Assembly: GCA_004556925.1 (NCBI GenBank)
Contig: SFFI01000013.1
Location: forward strand, 13,517-77,516
Direction of reading: 5' to 3'
DNA length: 64,000 nucleotides
From: Clostridiales bacterium
Lineage (GTDB): Bacteria > Bacillota > Clostridia > Saccharofermentanales > DTU023
In this document: positions 1-9,197 of the stretch, in pieces
Numbering within the stretch: position 1 is the stretch's first letter
Layout of the letters: each line of letters begins with the position of its first letter
Notes under the pieces: generated by a model
What the model was told of the DNA's origin: nothing
The model's database searches: none
The model's input: only the letters and a program-made list of their open reading frames with translations
Translations under genes and position numbers: made by a program

Positions 1-568
1 GTGGCAGGCAATAGAGGGTATCCAGCCACATGATATTAAAAAAGTAAGCCATGGTATAGCCACTTAAAGCATAGGCCACCGCAAATCCCAGGCACAGGGG
101 ACCATCACGATGGTAGTAATCCCGCAGGAAAAAGTGAAAGCTAGCGCCCGCAAGGCCAATCTTTAAGAGGACTAAAATCAAGACCAACTCGGAAAGCAGC
201 TGGTCGGGAAAAATCAAGGCAAGAAAGTTTAAGGGTGAAGCGAGATAATAGGCATAAAGCGCGTAGAAATTCACGCCTAAGCCGCCAGACCAGGTGAAAA
301 ACCAGGAGTCACCGCTGAGAAGCTTTTGGCGGAAGTCACTCAGAAAAGGGGCGTACTGGTGGAAAAGATCAACTGTAAGAATATGGTGATTGCCAAAGGG
401 AAAAACGCCCTGAATACCAAAGGCAAAGAACATCACCACAAGGGGAATAAAGAAAGCTAACAAAGTTCTTTGCCGAGAATACTTACGGCTGACTGCCGCC
501 AAGTCCTGAGAAGCGTGTTGTCTAGAAACAGTAGGGTATGTGGACGAAGCCATACTTGTATCTTGCAT
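1..568 (-). CDS. YfhO family membrane protein, 5' part only
   Basis: The reading frame starts at an ATG at 568 behind an AAGGAA ribosome site and runs off the left edge, so about 189 N-terminal residues are present. After a polar stretch of about 35 residues there is a first membrane segment (LLAFFIPLVVMFFAFGI). The conserved extracytoplasmic loop of the family follows, with a TVDLFHQYAPFL stretch and then FTWSGGLGVNFYALYAYYL. Further hydrophobic segments come after that. This order is characteristic of YfhO (PF09586), large polytopic proteins related to GT-C glycosyltransferases. In Bacillus and Listeria, YfhO is implicated in glycosylating lipoteichoic acid or other cell-envelope polymers. 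The substrate here is unknown. The gene lies directly downstream of RNase P RNA on the same strand with only about 20 bases between them. Confidence 0.8.
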   Translation of the reverse strand, partial: MQDTSMASSTYPTVSRQHASQDLAAVSRKYSRQRTLLAFFIPLVVMFFAFGIQGVFPFGNHHILTVDLFHQYAPFLSDFRQKLLSGDSWFFTWSGGLGVNFYALYAYYLASPLNFLALIFPDQLLSELVLILVLLKIGLAGASFHFFLRDYYHRDGPLCLGFAVAYALSGYTMAYFFNIMWLDTLYCLP

Positions 569-588
569 ACTATCTTCCTTAAAAAAGT

Positions 589-942
589 TATTCCGAGAAA
601 ACCTGTAAGCCGGGTTCTGTCAGGGGCAATCATCTATCTAGGCCGGGGCTCTCACCCCAGCTCCAGCCACCTCCTTGAGACCTGCGGACCACAGTATATG
701 TCTCGCCACGGTGTTGCTCCAGGTGGGGTTTGCAGGGCCAAGCTGTCTCCAGCTTGCCGGTGAGCTCTTACCTCGCCATTTCACCCTTACCAGGTTTAGC
801 ACCTGGCGGTATCTTTCTGTTGCACTTTCCTTAAAGTTGCCTTCACCGGGAGTTACCCGGCACCCTTGTCCTATGGAGCCCGGACTTTCCTCACGGCCCA
901 GCTTTCGCTAGGGCCCCGCGATTGCCCAGTTAACTCGGAATG
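589..942 (-). ncRNA. rnpB: RNase P RNA (catalytic subunit)
   Basis: RNA component of ribonuclease P, which matures the 5' ends of tRNAs. The minus strand carries the universal core GAGGAAAGTCCGGGCTCC near its 5' end and GACAGAACCCGGCTTACAGG near its 3' end, the two strands of the conserved P4 region. The ends pair as helix P1: ATTCCGAG (941 to 934) with CTCGGAAT (597 to 590). That fixes the boundaries to within a few bases and gives about 354 nt, normal for a bacterial RNase P RNA. A GCTAGCGAAAGC-like hairpin (P3 type) lies between the 5' strand and the core. The gene sits between trmK and a yfhO-type gene. Confidence 0.96.
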
Positions 943-947
943 AGACT

Positions 948-977
948 ATTATAAGATAAGCGGTGGAAGGAGGTCTA
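948..977 (-). promoter_or_regulatory. promoter of rnpB
   Basis: A perfect TATAAT (953 to 948 on the minus strand) ends six bases before the predicted RNase P RNA 5' end. A TAGACC hexamer lies 18 bases further upstream (977 to 972), a 4 of 6 match to TTGACA. The -10 box overlaps the TAA stop codon of trmK (951 to 949), so rnpB can be transcribed independently of the upstream operon. Confidence 0.65.
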
Positions 978-1647
978 GGATTTGTTGGTAAACCGTATTG
1001 TAGGCCGGATCCCGGAGCCGCCTCTTCGCATAAACCCGGGCTAAATAAGAGAGCCAAGCGTGCAGAAGGGCGGGCTCATGAGCCAGGTAATCTTGATAAA
1101 TAGGGCTATCCGCCAACCAGGCTTCGCCAATTGCTGCAGCAGCCAGGCTCAATTCCCGGACCTCCCCTCCCCTTATGAGTTTAAAAATACTGTAGGTCCG
1201 GCCACGGTCTTGTACCAAGCTTTCCTGGATAAGGAAAGCTTGGCTAGCCAAGTAGCGCCGCAAGACTTCACGATTCCAGGTGGGCTGTAGGCAAATGGTC
1301 AGCTCTTGCCCCAGATCAATACTCTGAAGAATAGACCGAATTTGGTAGGCCCCCATGCCGGCAATCACCACCGTGTCGCCGGGGCTGGGTACCAGCCCTG
1401 CAAAGCCATCCCCTAAAATGAGCGTAACCTGATCCGGCCCCAAGCCGTAGGCTTGAGCAAGTTTTTTTGCTTCAGCCAAGGGCTTTGCTTTAATATCCGT
1501 AAGAATGGCTTTGTGGCAAGATCCTGTAAGATACATATTAATACCTAAAAAGCCATGGTCACAGCCAATATCCCAAAACTGGTCACAGGGACTAATCAAA
1601 TCCTTAATATGCTGGAGCCTCGGCATCAACTTGGGTGGCTGGGTCAA
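949..1647 (-). CDS. trmK: tRNA (adenine(22)-N(1))-methyltransferase TrmK
   Basis: SAM-dependent enzyme that methylates N1 of A22 in tRNA D-loops (YqfN/TrmK family). The SAM-binding motif I is DIGCDHG at about residues 26-32, followed by LTDIKAKPLAEA and later VVIAGMGAYQI, all standard for the family. The length of 232 residues is normal. I start at TTG 1647 because AGGAG lies 7 bases upstream (1659-1655). A further upstream ATG at 1671 has no ribosome site, and family members begin close to the SAM domain. It follows rpoD closely, the dnaG-rpoD-trmK order typical of Firmicutes. The nif3-like gene that often comes next is absent, and rnpB follows instead. Confidence 0.9.
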   Translation of the reverse strand: MTQPPKLMPRLQHIKDLISPCDQFWDIGCDHGFLGINMYLTGSCHKAILTDIKAKPLAEAKKLAQAYGLGPDQVTLILGDGFAGLVPSPGDTVVIAGMGAYQIRSILQSIDLGQELTICLQPTWNREVLRRYLASQAFLIQESLVQDRGRTYSIFKLIRGGEVRELSLAAAAIGEAWLADSPIYQDYLAHEPALLHAWLSYLARVYAKRRLRDPAYNTVYQQILDLLPPLIL

Positions 1648-1677
1648 GTGCTCACTCCTCTTGCATCTCATCCCGGC

Positions 1678-3009
1678 CTAGTCAAGATAATCCTTAAGCT
1701 TACGGCTACGGTTAGGGTGACGCAATTTCCGTAAAGCCTTGGCCTCTATTTGACGGATGCGCTCACGTGTCACATTAAACTCCCGGCCCACTTCCTCCAA
1801 GGTGCGGGTGCGTCCATCTTCTAGGCCAAAGCGCAGTTTCAGAACCTCTTCTTCTCTTGGGGTGAGTTCTTTTAAGACCTCGAAAAGCTGTTCGCGCAAG
1901 AGGGTATAAGAAGCTTGTTCCGCAGGAGATTGAGCATCCTCATCTTCAATAAAATCCCCCAATTGGCTGTCTTCCTCCTCACCAATAGGCTTTTCTAGAG
2001 AGACCGGGATCTGGGAAATCTTTTGGATTTCCCGCACGCGGTCAACCGTTATACCCATGCGTTCTGCTATCTCTTCGGGTTCAGGCTCCCGCCCCAATTC
2101 TTGCAAGAGTTGTCTTTGGTGGCGGACCAGCTTATTAATAGTTTCAACCATATGGACTGGGATCCGAATGGTCCGCGCCTGGTCTGCGATTGACCGGGTG
2201 ATGGCTTGGCGAATCCACCAGGTAGCATAGGTGGAAAACTTAAAGCCCTTATGGTAGTCAAATTTATCAACTGCCTTAATCAAACCCAGGTTACCCTCTT
2301 GAATTAAGTCCAGAAATTGCAGCCCCCTACCCGTATAGCGTTTAGCGATAGAGACGACCAAGCGTAAGTTGGCCTCTGTTAAATGCTGCTTGGCCTCCTC
2401 ATCACCCGCAGACATTCGGGCGGCCAGCTCGCGTTCCTCCTCCGCAGTTAAGAGATCGACCTTACCAATTTCTTTCAGATACATCCGTACCGGGTCATCA
2501 ACCATAATGATGTCATCTACGGTCTGCCTCTTGGGCAGGTCGCCAGTGCTGTCGTCATCTTCTAAAACCGTAATGCCGGACTTTTCCAGGCCGTCAATCA
2601 CATCATCCAAAAGCTCCTCATCCAAATTGAGGTCTTCAAAATAGTCTAAAACTTCCTGCTGAGCAATTTGTTTGTTGTGCTTTTTGGCCCGAGAAACTAA
2701 CACATCCATGACCTGCTTAGCCGAGGCTTTATTAGCAGTTTGGTCCTCTAGGCTGAGTAATTCGTCATCGTCATCCTCTTCTTTGGCTTCATCCAAGGAA
2801 GAGTCTAGGCCCTTGAACTCATCGCGATTACGTTTAGGTCTTTTCTTAACAGGGGGAATATAAATATCCACACCTGCCATATTCACTTTTTCTCTTATTT
2901 GATCATCTGCGTCGTCCTTGACCGCTTTGTTCTCTACGGCAAGGGCAGATTCTGCTGCTGGATCCAGCTTATTAACCTGTTGGTCTGGGTCGGATTTCTT
3001 ATTGGTCAT
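1678..3009 (-). CDS. rpoD: housekeeping RNA polymerase sigma factor SigA/RpoD
   Basis: Primary sigma-70 factor. After an acidic N-terminal extension come a region 1.1-like block (KQVMDVLVSRAKKH to about residue 150), region 1.2 (DDPVRMYLKEIG), region 2 with the -10 melting and recognition helix (TYATWWIRQAITRSIADQ), region 3 (RIPVHMVETINKL), and region 4 with the -35 HTH (TLEEVGREFNVTRERIRQIE). It ends with the usual KLRHPNRSRKLKDYL tail. The length of about 443 residues is within the range for Firmicute SigA. The start at 3009 has GAGG six bases upstream. A further in-frame ATG at 3021 lacks a ribosome site. The gene overlaps the end of dnaG, so the two are translationally linked. Confidence 0.97.
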   Translation of the reverse strand: MTNKKSDPDQQVNKLDPAAESALAVENKAVKDDADDQIREKVNMAGVDIYIPPVKKRPKRNRDEFKGLDSSLDEAKEEDDDDELLSLEDQTANKASAKQVMDVLVSRAKKHNKQIAQQEVLDYFEDLNLDEELLDDVIDGLEKSGITVLEDDDSTGDLPKRQTVDDIIMVDDPVRMYLKEIGKVDLLTAEEERELAARMSAGDEEAKQHLTEANLRLVVSIAKRYTGRGLQFLDLIQEGNLGLIKAVDKFDYHKGFKFSTYATWWIRQAITRSIADQARTIRIPVHMVETINKLVRHQRQLLQELGREPEPEEIAERMGITVDRVREIQKISQIPVSLEKPIGEEEDSQLGDFIEDEDAQSPAEQASYTLLREQLFEVLKELTPREEEVLKLRFGLEDGRTRTLEEVGREFNVTRERIRQIEAKALRKLRHPNRSRKLKDYLD

Positions 3010-4807
3010 GCTGTACCTCATTTCTTAATTTGCTCAGTGCTAGGTTAAGGTCATTTAATCGATTTAAGGCCGCTTGTTGGCTGGCTAGGTCATCTGCTCT
3101 TTCAATCTCTTGAATGGCCGCCTCTCTTTGTTCATTCAGGCGGTCAAGCCTTAAGAGGCGCAAGGCCTCCAGGGCATAGTCTTCTCTAGCGCGTAGTTTT
3201 GATTTGGTCAGGCGAGAAAAATAAGGCAAAATACTGCGCGAGAGATTTTCACCCGCGCCTGCCTGGTCTAAGAGGCCCAAAAACTCTGGCATGGTCAGCT
3301 TGCCCTCTTCTGCCAAGGCTAAGGCCTTGACCATTACCTCCTGCATACCCGATGGGAAATCCTGGGGCGCAGCCTGAAGTTCCGGCTTACTGATCAGACT
3401 ATTATCTTCTATCAAGGCATTCAAATAGGTCAAACTGGCTTGATCAAATTCGAAATCTACCCGCTGCAAATTTGTTTCAGGATTAAAGCTAGGGCTAGGC
3501 ATGGAGCTTGCTTCCTTAACCCGTTTCTTATCGATAACCTGCAGAATACTGGCTGGAGAAACCGAAATTTCCCGAGCCAATTTATCTGCATAAAGCTCAC
3601 GCACCACAGGGCTTGACTCTTGAGCCAGAAGATCTGTTATCGCTTCCTGATAAGCAAGAATATCTAAACTGCCCAGGTCAGTCGAGGCTGCTTGTCTGGA
3701 CAAATAGATACGGTAGTCTAAGGCAGGAAGGGCCTGGTTCAATAAGCCTTGGAAGCGCTCCTTGCCATTTGCATGGATAAATTCATCAGGGTCTTGGCCA
3801 TTGGGCATAACCAGAACCCTACAATCCACCTGCTCTCTGGAAAGCAAGTCCAGGGCTTTGAGGGCAGCATTGCGGCCAGCGCCATCCGCATCATAAGCAA
3901 GAATTACCTGCCTGGTGTATTGGCTTAATAGCCTAGCTTGACTAGAAGTGAGCGCCGTACCCAGGCCAGCGACCGCGTTGGTAAAGCCCGCTTCGTGTAG
4001 GGCAATAGTATCCATATAGCCTTCTGTGAGAATCAGAAAGTCACGGCTATCCTTTCGCGCAAAGTTCAGGGCGTATAGATACTTCCCCTTATTATAAATG
4101 CGGGAATCAGGAGAATTAATATATTTAGCTTCTCCCTGGCCCATGATGCGACCGCCGAAGGCACGTAAACGTCCAAGGTGGTCAAAGACCGGAAAAATGA
4201 CACGATCTCGAAAGAAGTCATAATAAGTCCCCTTACTTGACTTGCGGGTCAAGCCCAAATCCAGCAAGATTTTTTCCGGATAAGTCTTCAGTAAGTTTGA
4301 GGTCAGCGCATCCCAAGAATCGGGCGCATAGCCAATGCCGAAGCTGGTCAGGATGGCAGGGCTTAACCTGCGTTTGACCTGCATGTAGTTTTCAGCGGTT
4401 CTGCCTTGGGGCGACTTGTAACTATGGTAGAAAAAACGGGCGGCATCGAGAAGGCAGGCCTGCATTTGTTTGTATTCTGCCTGTTTTTTACGCGCCTCTG
4501 GTGCATCATCTAGCTGAAGTTCAATCCCCACACGTTTGGCAAGAAAGGCTACCGCATCAGGAAAGCTAAGATTTTCTATCATTTGGATAAACTTAATAAC
4601 ATTGCCACCCGCGTGGCAACCAAAGCAATAGAAAAACTGCTTGCTGGTATTGACGGAGAAAGAGGGCGTTTTTTCACCATGAAAGGGGCAAAGGCCAAAA
4701 AGATTTTGTCCTCCTTTGCGTTCCAAGCGGACATAATCCCCTACCACCGCCTCAATACTGTTGCGGGCAATAACTTCATCAATAATATTTTGGGGAATAA
4801 AAGCCAA
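2999..4807 (-). CDS. dnaG: DNA primase DnaG
   Basis: Synthesises RNA primers at the replication fork. The N-terminal CHC2 zinc ribbon has C40, H43, C61 and C64 in CPFHGEKTPSF and FFYCFGCHAGGN. The catalytic core has the TOPRIM motifs TEGYMDTIALHEAG and YDADGAGRNAA at roughly residues 260-320. A C-terminal helicase-interacting region of about 150 residues follows. The length of 602 residues is normal. The start codon is TTG at 4807, with AAGGA nine bases upstream, and the family N-terminus IPQNIIDEVIARN begins immediately. It is first in the dnaG-rpoD-trmK run, downstream of a terminator that separates it from yajC. Confidence 0.97.
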   Translation of the reverse strand: MAFIPQNIIDEVIARNSIEAVVGDYVRLERKGGQNLFGLCPFHGEKTPSFSVNTSKQFFYCFGCHAGGNVIKFIQMIENLSFPDAVAFLAKRVGIELQLDDAPEARKKQAEYKQMQACLLDAARFFYHSYKSPQGRTAENYMQVKRRLSPAILTSFGIGYAPDSWDALTSNLLKTYPEKILLDLGLTRKSSKGTYYDFFRDRVIFPVFDHLGRLRAFGGRIMGQGEAKYINSPDSRIYNKGKYLYALNFARKDSRDFLILTEGYMDTIALHEAGFTNAVAGLGTALTSSQARLLSQYTRQVILAYDADGAGRNAALKALDLLSREQVDCRVLVMPNGQDPDEFIHANGKERFQGLLNQALPALDYRIYLSRQAASTDLGSLDILAYQEAITDLLAQESSPVVRELYADKLAREISVSPASILQVIDKKRVKEASSMPSPSFNPETNLQRVDFEFDQASLTYLNALIEDNSLISKPELQAAPQDFPSGMQEVMVKALALAEEGKLTMPEFLGLLDQAGAGENLSRSILPYFSRLTKSKLRAREDYALEALRLLRLDRLNEQREAAIQEIERADDLASQQAALNRLNDLNLALSKLRNEVQHDQ

Positions 4808-4869
4808 TCCCAGTTATCCTTCTTTCCGTACTACACTCTATACTACGTAAACTTTTCCGCAATCCCCCT

Positions 4870-4906
4870 AAAAGAAAACTGCCTCAGATCCTAGAATCCA
4901 AGGCAG
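4870..4906 (-). terminator. Rho-independent terminator after yajC
   Basis: On the minus strand CTGCCT and AGGCAG (4906-4879), with an inner GAT/ATC pair, form a stem that is followed by TTTTCTTTT. It lies 35 bases beyond the yajC stop, between yajC and dnaG. Confidence 0.75.
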
Positions 4907-4940
4907 CTGCAGAAAGCTCATTAAAGAAGAAATCTGCAAA

Positions 4941-5387
4941 TTAATCTTCTTGATCGTCCTTGCCTTTTAACTTGTCCATAAAGGAGTGTTTCTTAGGCTT
5001 ATCATCTGCCGCCTTAGCCTTCGCCTCAGCTTCTACTTTACGCTGTTGGGCTTCTGCCTTGGCAGCTGGACTCATCACATGCGCGATAGCAGACTTTTTG
5101 AAGGTCATGAGGGTATTCTGCACACTGGTAGAAACCGTGACTTCATCATCTTGTATGTTAAAGATACGACCTGTAATACCGCCAATGGTGACGACCTCAT
5201 CCCCCACCTGCATGGCATTGATTTGCTTCCGCAGTTCTTCATCCTTCTTCTTTTGTGGACGAATGGTAATAAAGTACATCAAGGCGAAGACAATGATCAG
5301 GGGTAAAAACATGCCTAGCATGCTGCCACCAGGTGCGGCTTCAGTGCCTCCGGCTTGTTCTAAGACCATAAACTGTAATAATGTCAT
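4941..5387 (-). CDS. yajC: preprotein translocase subunit YajC
   Basis: Small single-span membrane protein that associates with SecDF-YidC at the Sec translocon. A short N-terminus with a Gly-rich segment precedes one membrane helix (MFLPLIIVFALMYFITI, about residues 26-42). The family hallmark RPQKKKDEELRK follows, then the small beta domain with VGDEVVTIGGITGRI. A Lys/Ala/Glu-rich cytoplasmic tail of about 40 residues makes the protein slightly longer (148 residues) than many homologues. GAGGAG sits 6 bases before the ATG. It is third in the classic queA-tgt-yajC order. Confidence 0.93.
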   Translation of the reverse strand: MTLLQFMVLEQAGGTEAAPGGSMLGMFLPLIIVFALMYFITIRPQKKKDEELRKQINAMQVGDEVVTIGGITGRIFNIQDDEVTVSTSVQNTLMTFKKSAIAHVMSPAAKAEAQQRKVEAEAKAKAADDKPKKHSFMDKLKGKDDQED

Positions 5388-5544
5388 GAGTTTCTCCTCA
5401 ACTATCTATTCGCTTACCTATTTACGAGAAAGTCTGAGCCGGGCACGCATTTAAGGCCCAAGACTAACTTCCATCAGCTTTACGATGATAACACTTGTCG
5501 GCCTGCTTCAGCAATAGCCGGCCAGCAGAGCCTTGATCTAGGAC

Positions 5545-6681
5545 CTATTTGCCTGCCTTTTCTAAGGCCTGGTTCTCTTCCCTCTGCCGGTAAAAGGCCT
5601 TCCGGAAATCTCCATACCGGTCTGCTTCAATCGCTTGCCGAATTTCCTGAATCAAATGGAGCAAGTAGGCGACATTGTGATAGGAACAGAGGCGGAGGCC
5701 TAAGATTTCATTCGCCTTAATCAGGTGCCGGATATAGGCGCGGGTGTAGTTTTGGCAGACCATGCAGGAACAGGCCGGATCTAAGGGACGCCAGTCTTCT
5801 TGATAGACTGCATTCCGAACGGTGAGATTTCCGCGCGAGCTAATGACCGTACCATTCCTGCCCAGCCTGGTAGGCCAAACACAGTCGAACATATCTATGC
5901 CCCGGTAAACTCCCTCAATCAAATCTTCAGGCGTTCCAACCCCCATGAGGTAGCGGGGCTTATCTTGAGGCAGGTAAGGCTCAATATCAGAAAGGATGTC
6001 ATACATGACGGCATTTTCCTCACCCACAGATAGGCCGCCAATGCCGATACCAGGTAGGTCATAGAATTTAGTCGCCATAACGGACTTGCGGCGTAGGTCT
6101 TTGTACATACCACCCTGCACAATGCCAAAGAGGGCCTGGTCTTCCGCATAATTCCAGACATCAATGCAGCGTTCCAGCCAGCGGATCGTTCGCTCCGAGG
6201 AGGCTTTGGTATAAGCATAGTCCGAAGGATAAGGGATACACTCATCCAACTGCATCATAATATCTGAACCCAACTTTTGCTGGATATGGATAGAGCTTTC
6301 AGGCTGCATAAAGTGCCGAGATCCATCAATATGAGATTTGAAATGGACCCCTTCTTCCGTGATTTTTCGATTGTCTGCCAGGCTAAAGACTTGAAAGCCT
6401 CCCGAATCTGTGAGAATGGGATGGGGCCAGTTCATAAATTGGTGTAGGCCGCCCGCTCTGGCAATGAGGTCAGGACCAGGCCGCATCCAGAGATGGTAGG
6501 TGTTCCCTAAAATAATCTCTGCCCCTACATCTTCTAATTCTTGAGACGTAAAGGTTTTGACGGAGGCCTGGGTGCCCACAGGCATAAAAATAGGCGTCTG
6601 GACCTCACCATGGCAGGTCACAAAGCGGCCGCGCCGGGCGGCAGAATCTGTTGATTGATGGGTTAACTTAAATTCAAACAT
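5545..6681 (-). CDS. tgt: tRNA-guanine transglycosylase
   Basis: Exchanges guanine-34 for the queuosine precursor preQ1 in tRNAs with GUN anticodons. Visible are the active-site segment TDSGGFQVFSL (Asp92), the substrate-binding GIGGLSVGE, the catalytic MGVGTPEDLIEGV, the nucleophile region DMFDCVWPTRLGRNG, and the zinc site CSCMVCQ with a downstream His in RLCSYHN. The length of 378 residues is normal for the bacterial enzyme. It sits 6 bases after queA, so the two queuosine-pathway genes are cotranscribed. Confidence 0.97.
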   Translation of the reverse strand: MFEFKLTHQSTDSAARRGRFVTCHGEVQTPIFMPVGTQASVKTFTSQELEDVGAEIILGNTYHLWMRPGPDLIARAGGLHQFMNWPHPILTDSGGFQVFSLADNRKITEEGVHFKSHIDGSRHFMQPESSIHIQQKLGSDIMMQLDECIPYPSDYAYTKASSERTIRWLERCIDVWNYAEDQALFGIVQGGMYKDLRRKSVMATKFYDLPGIGIGGLSVGEENAVMYDILSDIEPYLPQDKPRYLMGVGTPEDLIEGVYRGIDMFDCVWPTRLGRNGTVISSRGNLTVRNAVYQEDWRPLDPACSCMVCQNYTRAYIRHLIKANEILGLRLCSYHNVAYLLHLIQEIRQAIEADRYGDFRKAFYRQREENQALEKAGK

Positions 6682-6687
6682 GGCAAA

Positions 6688-7761
6688 TTAAGAGAGTTCG
6701 GGCAAAATCAGCATACAGTCGCCCAAGCTATAAAAACGATAGCGTTCTTGTACGGCCTCCTGGTAAGCAGCCAGCATGGCCTCTCGACCATAGAAGGCGG
6801 AAACCAGCATCAGCAGGCTAGACTCGGGTAGGTGAAAATTCGTGAGCAGCCCATCCATGATCTTAAACTGGTAACCAGGATAAATGTAAAGGTCCGTCTC
6901 CCCTACGGCTGGCTTGATCAAGCCAGTTTGCGGATCCGCTAAACTTTCCACCGTCCGGCAAGAGGTAGTCCCCACACAAATAATCCGCCCACCCGCTTTT
7001 TTCCGAGTGTTGATGAGGTCAGCAGTTTCTGTGCTCACTTCATAAACTTCGGAGTGCATCTGATGGTCTAAAATATGGTCTTCCTTCACCGGACGGAAGG
7101 TTCCGATACCCACGTGCAGGTAAACGCCTGCAATGGCTGTGCCCTTGGCTTGTATGGCAGCCAAAAGGTCCTGGGTAAAATGCAAGCCAGCTGTTGGCGC
7201 CGCCACTGACCCATCCCGGTTTGCGTAAACGGTTTGATAGCGGTCAGGATCTTCGAGCTTGTGGTGGATATAAGGCGGTAAGGGCATTTCTCCCAGTTGA
7301 GAAAGCACTTCTTCCCAAATTCCTTCGTACGCGAAGGTTAAAAGGCGGGAACCATCTTCCTCAATGCCTACGACCTCTGCTTCCAGCAAATCTGGGGCAA
7401 AAACGATAGTGTGTCCCAGCTTAAGCTTGCGGCCCGGTTTGGCCAAACACCGCCAGGTTTTTTCTGCCAACTGGCGGATTAAGAGGACCTCAATGAGAGT
7501 TTCCTGGCCAGGAACCTTCCCATGGAGGCGGGCGGGAATGACACGCGACTTATTGATGACCAGGCAATCTTCTGGCTTCAGATAATCCATGATGTCCCAG
7601 ATATGCTGGTGGATAGGCATGTGATGGTCTTGAAGAACCATCATGCGAGATTGATCACGCTTTTCCAGAGGATCTTGCGCAATCAAGTCCTCCGGCAGGT
7701 CGTAATCATAGGCCTGGAGAAGGAGGTCTTTGGGGGTCGTTACTAAAGCTTTAGGTGGCAT
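6688..7761 (-). CDS. queA: S-adenosylmethionine:tRNA ribosyltransferase-isomerase
   Basis: Transfers and isomerises the ribosyl group of SAM onto preQ1-tRNA to give epoxyqueuosine. The N-terminal YDYDLPEDLIAQDPLEKRD is the family signature. Further in are DCLVINKSRVIPARL, the conserved APTAGLHFT, then YLHVGIGTFRPV and the C-terminal TNFHLPESSLLMLVSAF. The length of 357 residues is normal. A short N-terminal extension precedes the signature, and no strong ribosome site is visible, so the start could be a few codons off. It leads the queA-tgt-yajC unit. Confidence 0.97.
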   Translation of the reverse strand: MPPKALVTTPKDLLLQAYDYDLPEDLIAQDPLEKRDQSRMMVLQDHHMPIHQHIWDIMDYLKPEDCLVINKSRVIPARLHGKVPGQETLIEVLLIRQLAEKTWRCLAKPGRKLKLGHTIVFAPDLLEAEVVGIEEDGSRLLTFAYEGIWEEVLSQLGEMPLPPYIHHKLEDPDRYQTVYANRDGSVAAPTAGLHFTQDLLAAIQAKGTAIAGVYLHVGIGTFRPVKEDHILDHQMHSEVYEVSTETADLINTRKKAGGRIICVGTTSCRTVESLADPQTGLIKPAVGETDLYIYPGYQFKIMDGLLTNFHLPESSLLMLVSAFYGREAMLAAYQEAVQERYRFYSLGDCMLILPELS

Positions 7762-7796
7762 CTATTATCACTTCTTCTATCTATTTTCTGTATGCA

Positions 7797-9176
7797 TTAT
7801 AGTCCATGTGCTTCCACGAGTGCTTGAATCGCCTCATCACTAAATCCCAAGTGCTCTAAGGAGCGAAGGCTGTAATAGCTTCTGCGCAAGGCCCGGCCCC
7901 GGCCCTTCAGCTTATATTTTTTGCGAAAATATTTCATTTCCGAACCCTCTAAGCCTCGCAAGAGCGAAAAGTTCGCCTTCATGGGTTGAAAGTTTTTGCT
8001 CTCAGCCTGCGAGACATAGGCGGCGAGGCCCCCTAAAATAGTCTCTCTTCCGGCAAGTTTGAGAATTTCTGTCTCCTGCCCCAGATCCTGGGCTAAGGCC
8101 AGAGCCGCAACCAGGCCAGATGCAGTCGACTCTAGATAACCTTCTACCCCCGTCATTTGTCCTGCAAAAAACCGTTGAGGCAGGGTCTTACTGCGGTAGA
8201 AGTCTGTGAGCAGACTAGGAGAATTGAGAAAGGAATTGCGGTGCATGACCCCATACCTAGCAAATCTAGCCTGGCCAAGTCCCGGAATCAAGTGGAAGAC
8301 CCGGTCCTGCTCAGGAAACTTTAAGCGTGTTTGAAAACCCACCATATTCCAAAGGTCCTGCGCAAAGTTATCCTGGCGAAGCTGAACAACCGCATACGCT
8401 TCTTGCCCTGTGCGGGGGTCGGCCAAACCTACCGGCTTCAGCGGACCAAAGCGCAGCGTATCATAGCCGTCCCGCGCTAATTCTTCAACGGGCTTGCAAC
8501 CTTCAAAAAGAAGGCTCCGTTCAAAACCAGAAAGTTCAGCCCGGTCTGCTTCGACCAGGGCTTCATAAAAAGCTCGGTACTGGCTTTCATCTAAGGGGCA
8601 GTTCAGATAGTCCCCTCCGTCTTCTTCGTACCGGTTGCCCCTATACGCAACCTCCAAATCAATAGAGTCATACTCAACAAGCGGAGCTGCCGCGTCGAAG
8701 AAGTACAGATTGTCCTGACCTGTAAAGTCCTGGATAGATTCAAAGAGACCGCCAGCGGTCAGGGGGCCGGTGGCAATAATCTGGTAGCCTTGCTTTAAGT
8801 CCTCTAAACGATGTACTTGGGCTTGCACAAGATTTATGAGGGGCTCTGCCTGGAGTTTCTCCGTAATATACCGGGGAAAGGCTTCGCGGTCGACAGCCAG
8901 GGCATTTCCAGCTGGTAGCCGGCAGGCCAGTGCGGCCTCCATGATAAGAGAAGAAAAATGTTGTAGCTCCAGCTTCAACAAGCCGCTGGCCGTGGTCAGT
9001 TTTTCGGACCGCAACGAATTGGAACAGACAAGCTCGCCAAAAAAACTTTGTTCATGTGCAGGCCCTAGGGTCTCCGGCTTCATATCAATCAGGTCTACCG
9101 CAAACCCATGCCGAGCTAGCTGCCAGGCAGCTTCCGACCCTGCAAGGCCCGCTCCTAAGACACAAATATCTGCCAT
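7797..9176 (-). CDS. trmFO: methylenetetrahydrofolate-tRNA uracil-54 methyltransferase TrmFO
   Basis: Folate- and FAD-dependent enzyme making m5U54 in the T-loop of tRNAs, the route used by most Gram-positive bacteria. The N-terminal dinucleotide-binding site is VLGAGLAGSEAAWQLA. The family blocks SFFGELVCSNSLRS, NCPLDESQYRAFYEAL, FEGCKPVEELARDGYDTL and FAGQMTGVEGYLEST follow in order. The length of 459 residues is slightly above the usual 435-445. It lies 21 bases after topA, matching the Bacillus dprA-topA-trmFO order. Confidence 0.96.
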   Translation of the reverse strand: MADICVLGAGLAGSEAAWQLARHGFAVDLIDMKPETLGPAHEQSFFGELVCSNSLRSEKLTTASGLLKLELQHFSSLIMEAALACRLPAGNALAVDREAFPRYITEKLQAEPLINLVQAQVHRLEDLKQGYQIIATGPLTAGGLFESIQDFTGQDNLYFFDAAAPLVEYDSIDLEVAYRGNRYEEDGGDYLNCPLDESQYRAFYEALVEADRAELSGFERSLLFEGCKPVEELARDGYDTLRFGPLKPVGLADPRTGQEAYAVVQLRQDNFAQDLWNMVGFQTRLKFPEQDRVFHLIPGLGQARFARYGVMHRNSFLNSPSLLTDFYRSKTLPQRFFAGQMTGVEGYLESTASGLVAALALAQDLGQETEILKLAGRETILGGLAAYVSQAESKNFQPMKANFSLLRGLEGSEMKYFRKKYKLKGRGRALRRSYYSLRSLEHLGFSDEAIQALVEAHGL

Positions 9177-9197
9177 CTTACTCCCTTATGTATTTGC

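Noticed and set aside
5388..5544. The tgt-yajC gap as a riboswitch (for example preQ1)
   Set aside because: The gap precedes yajC, not the queuosine genes, and no preQ1-type pseudoknot core could be recognised.
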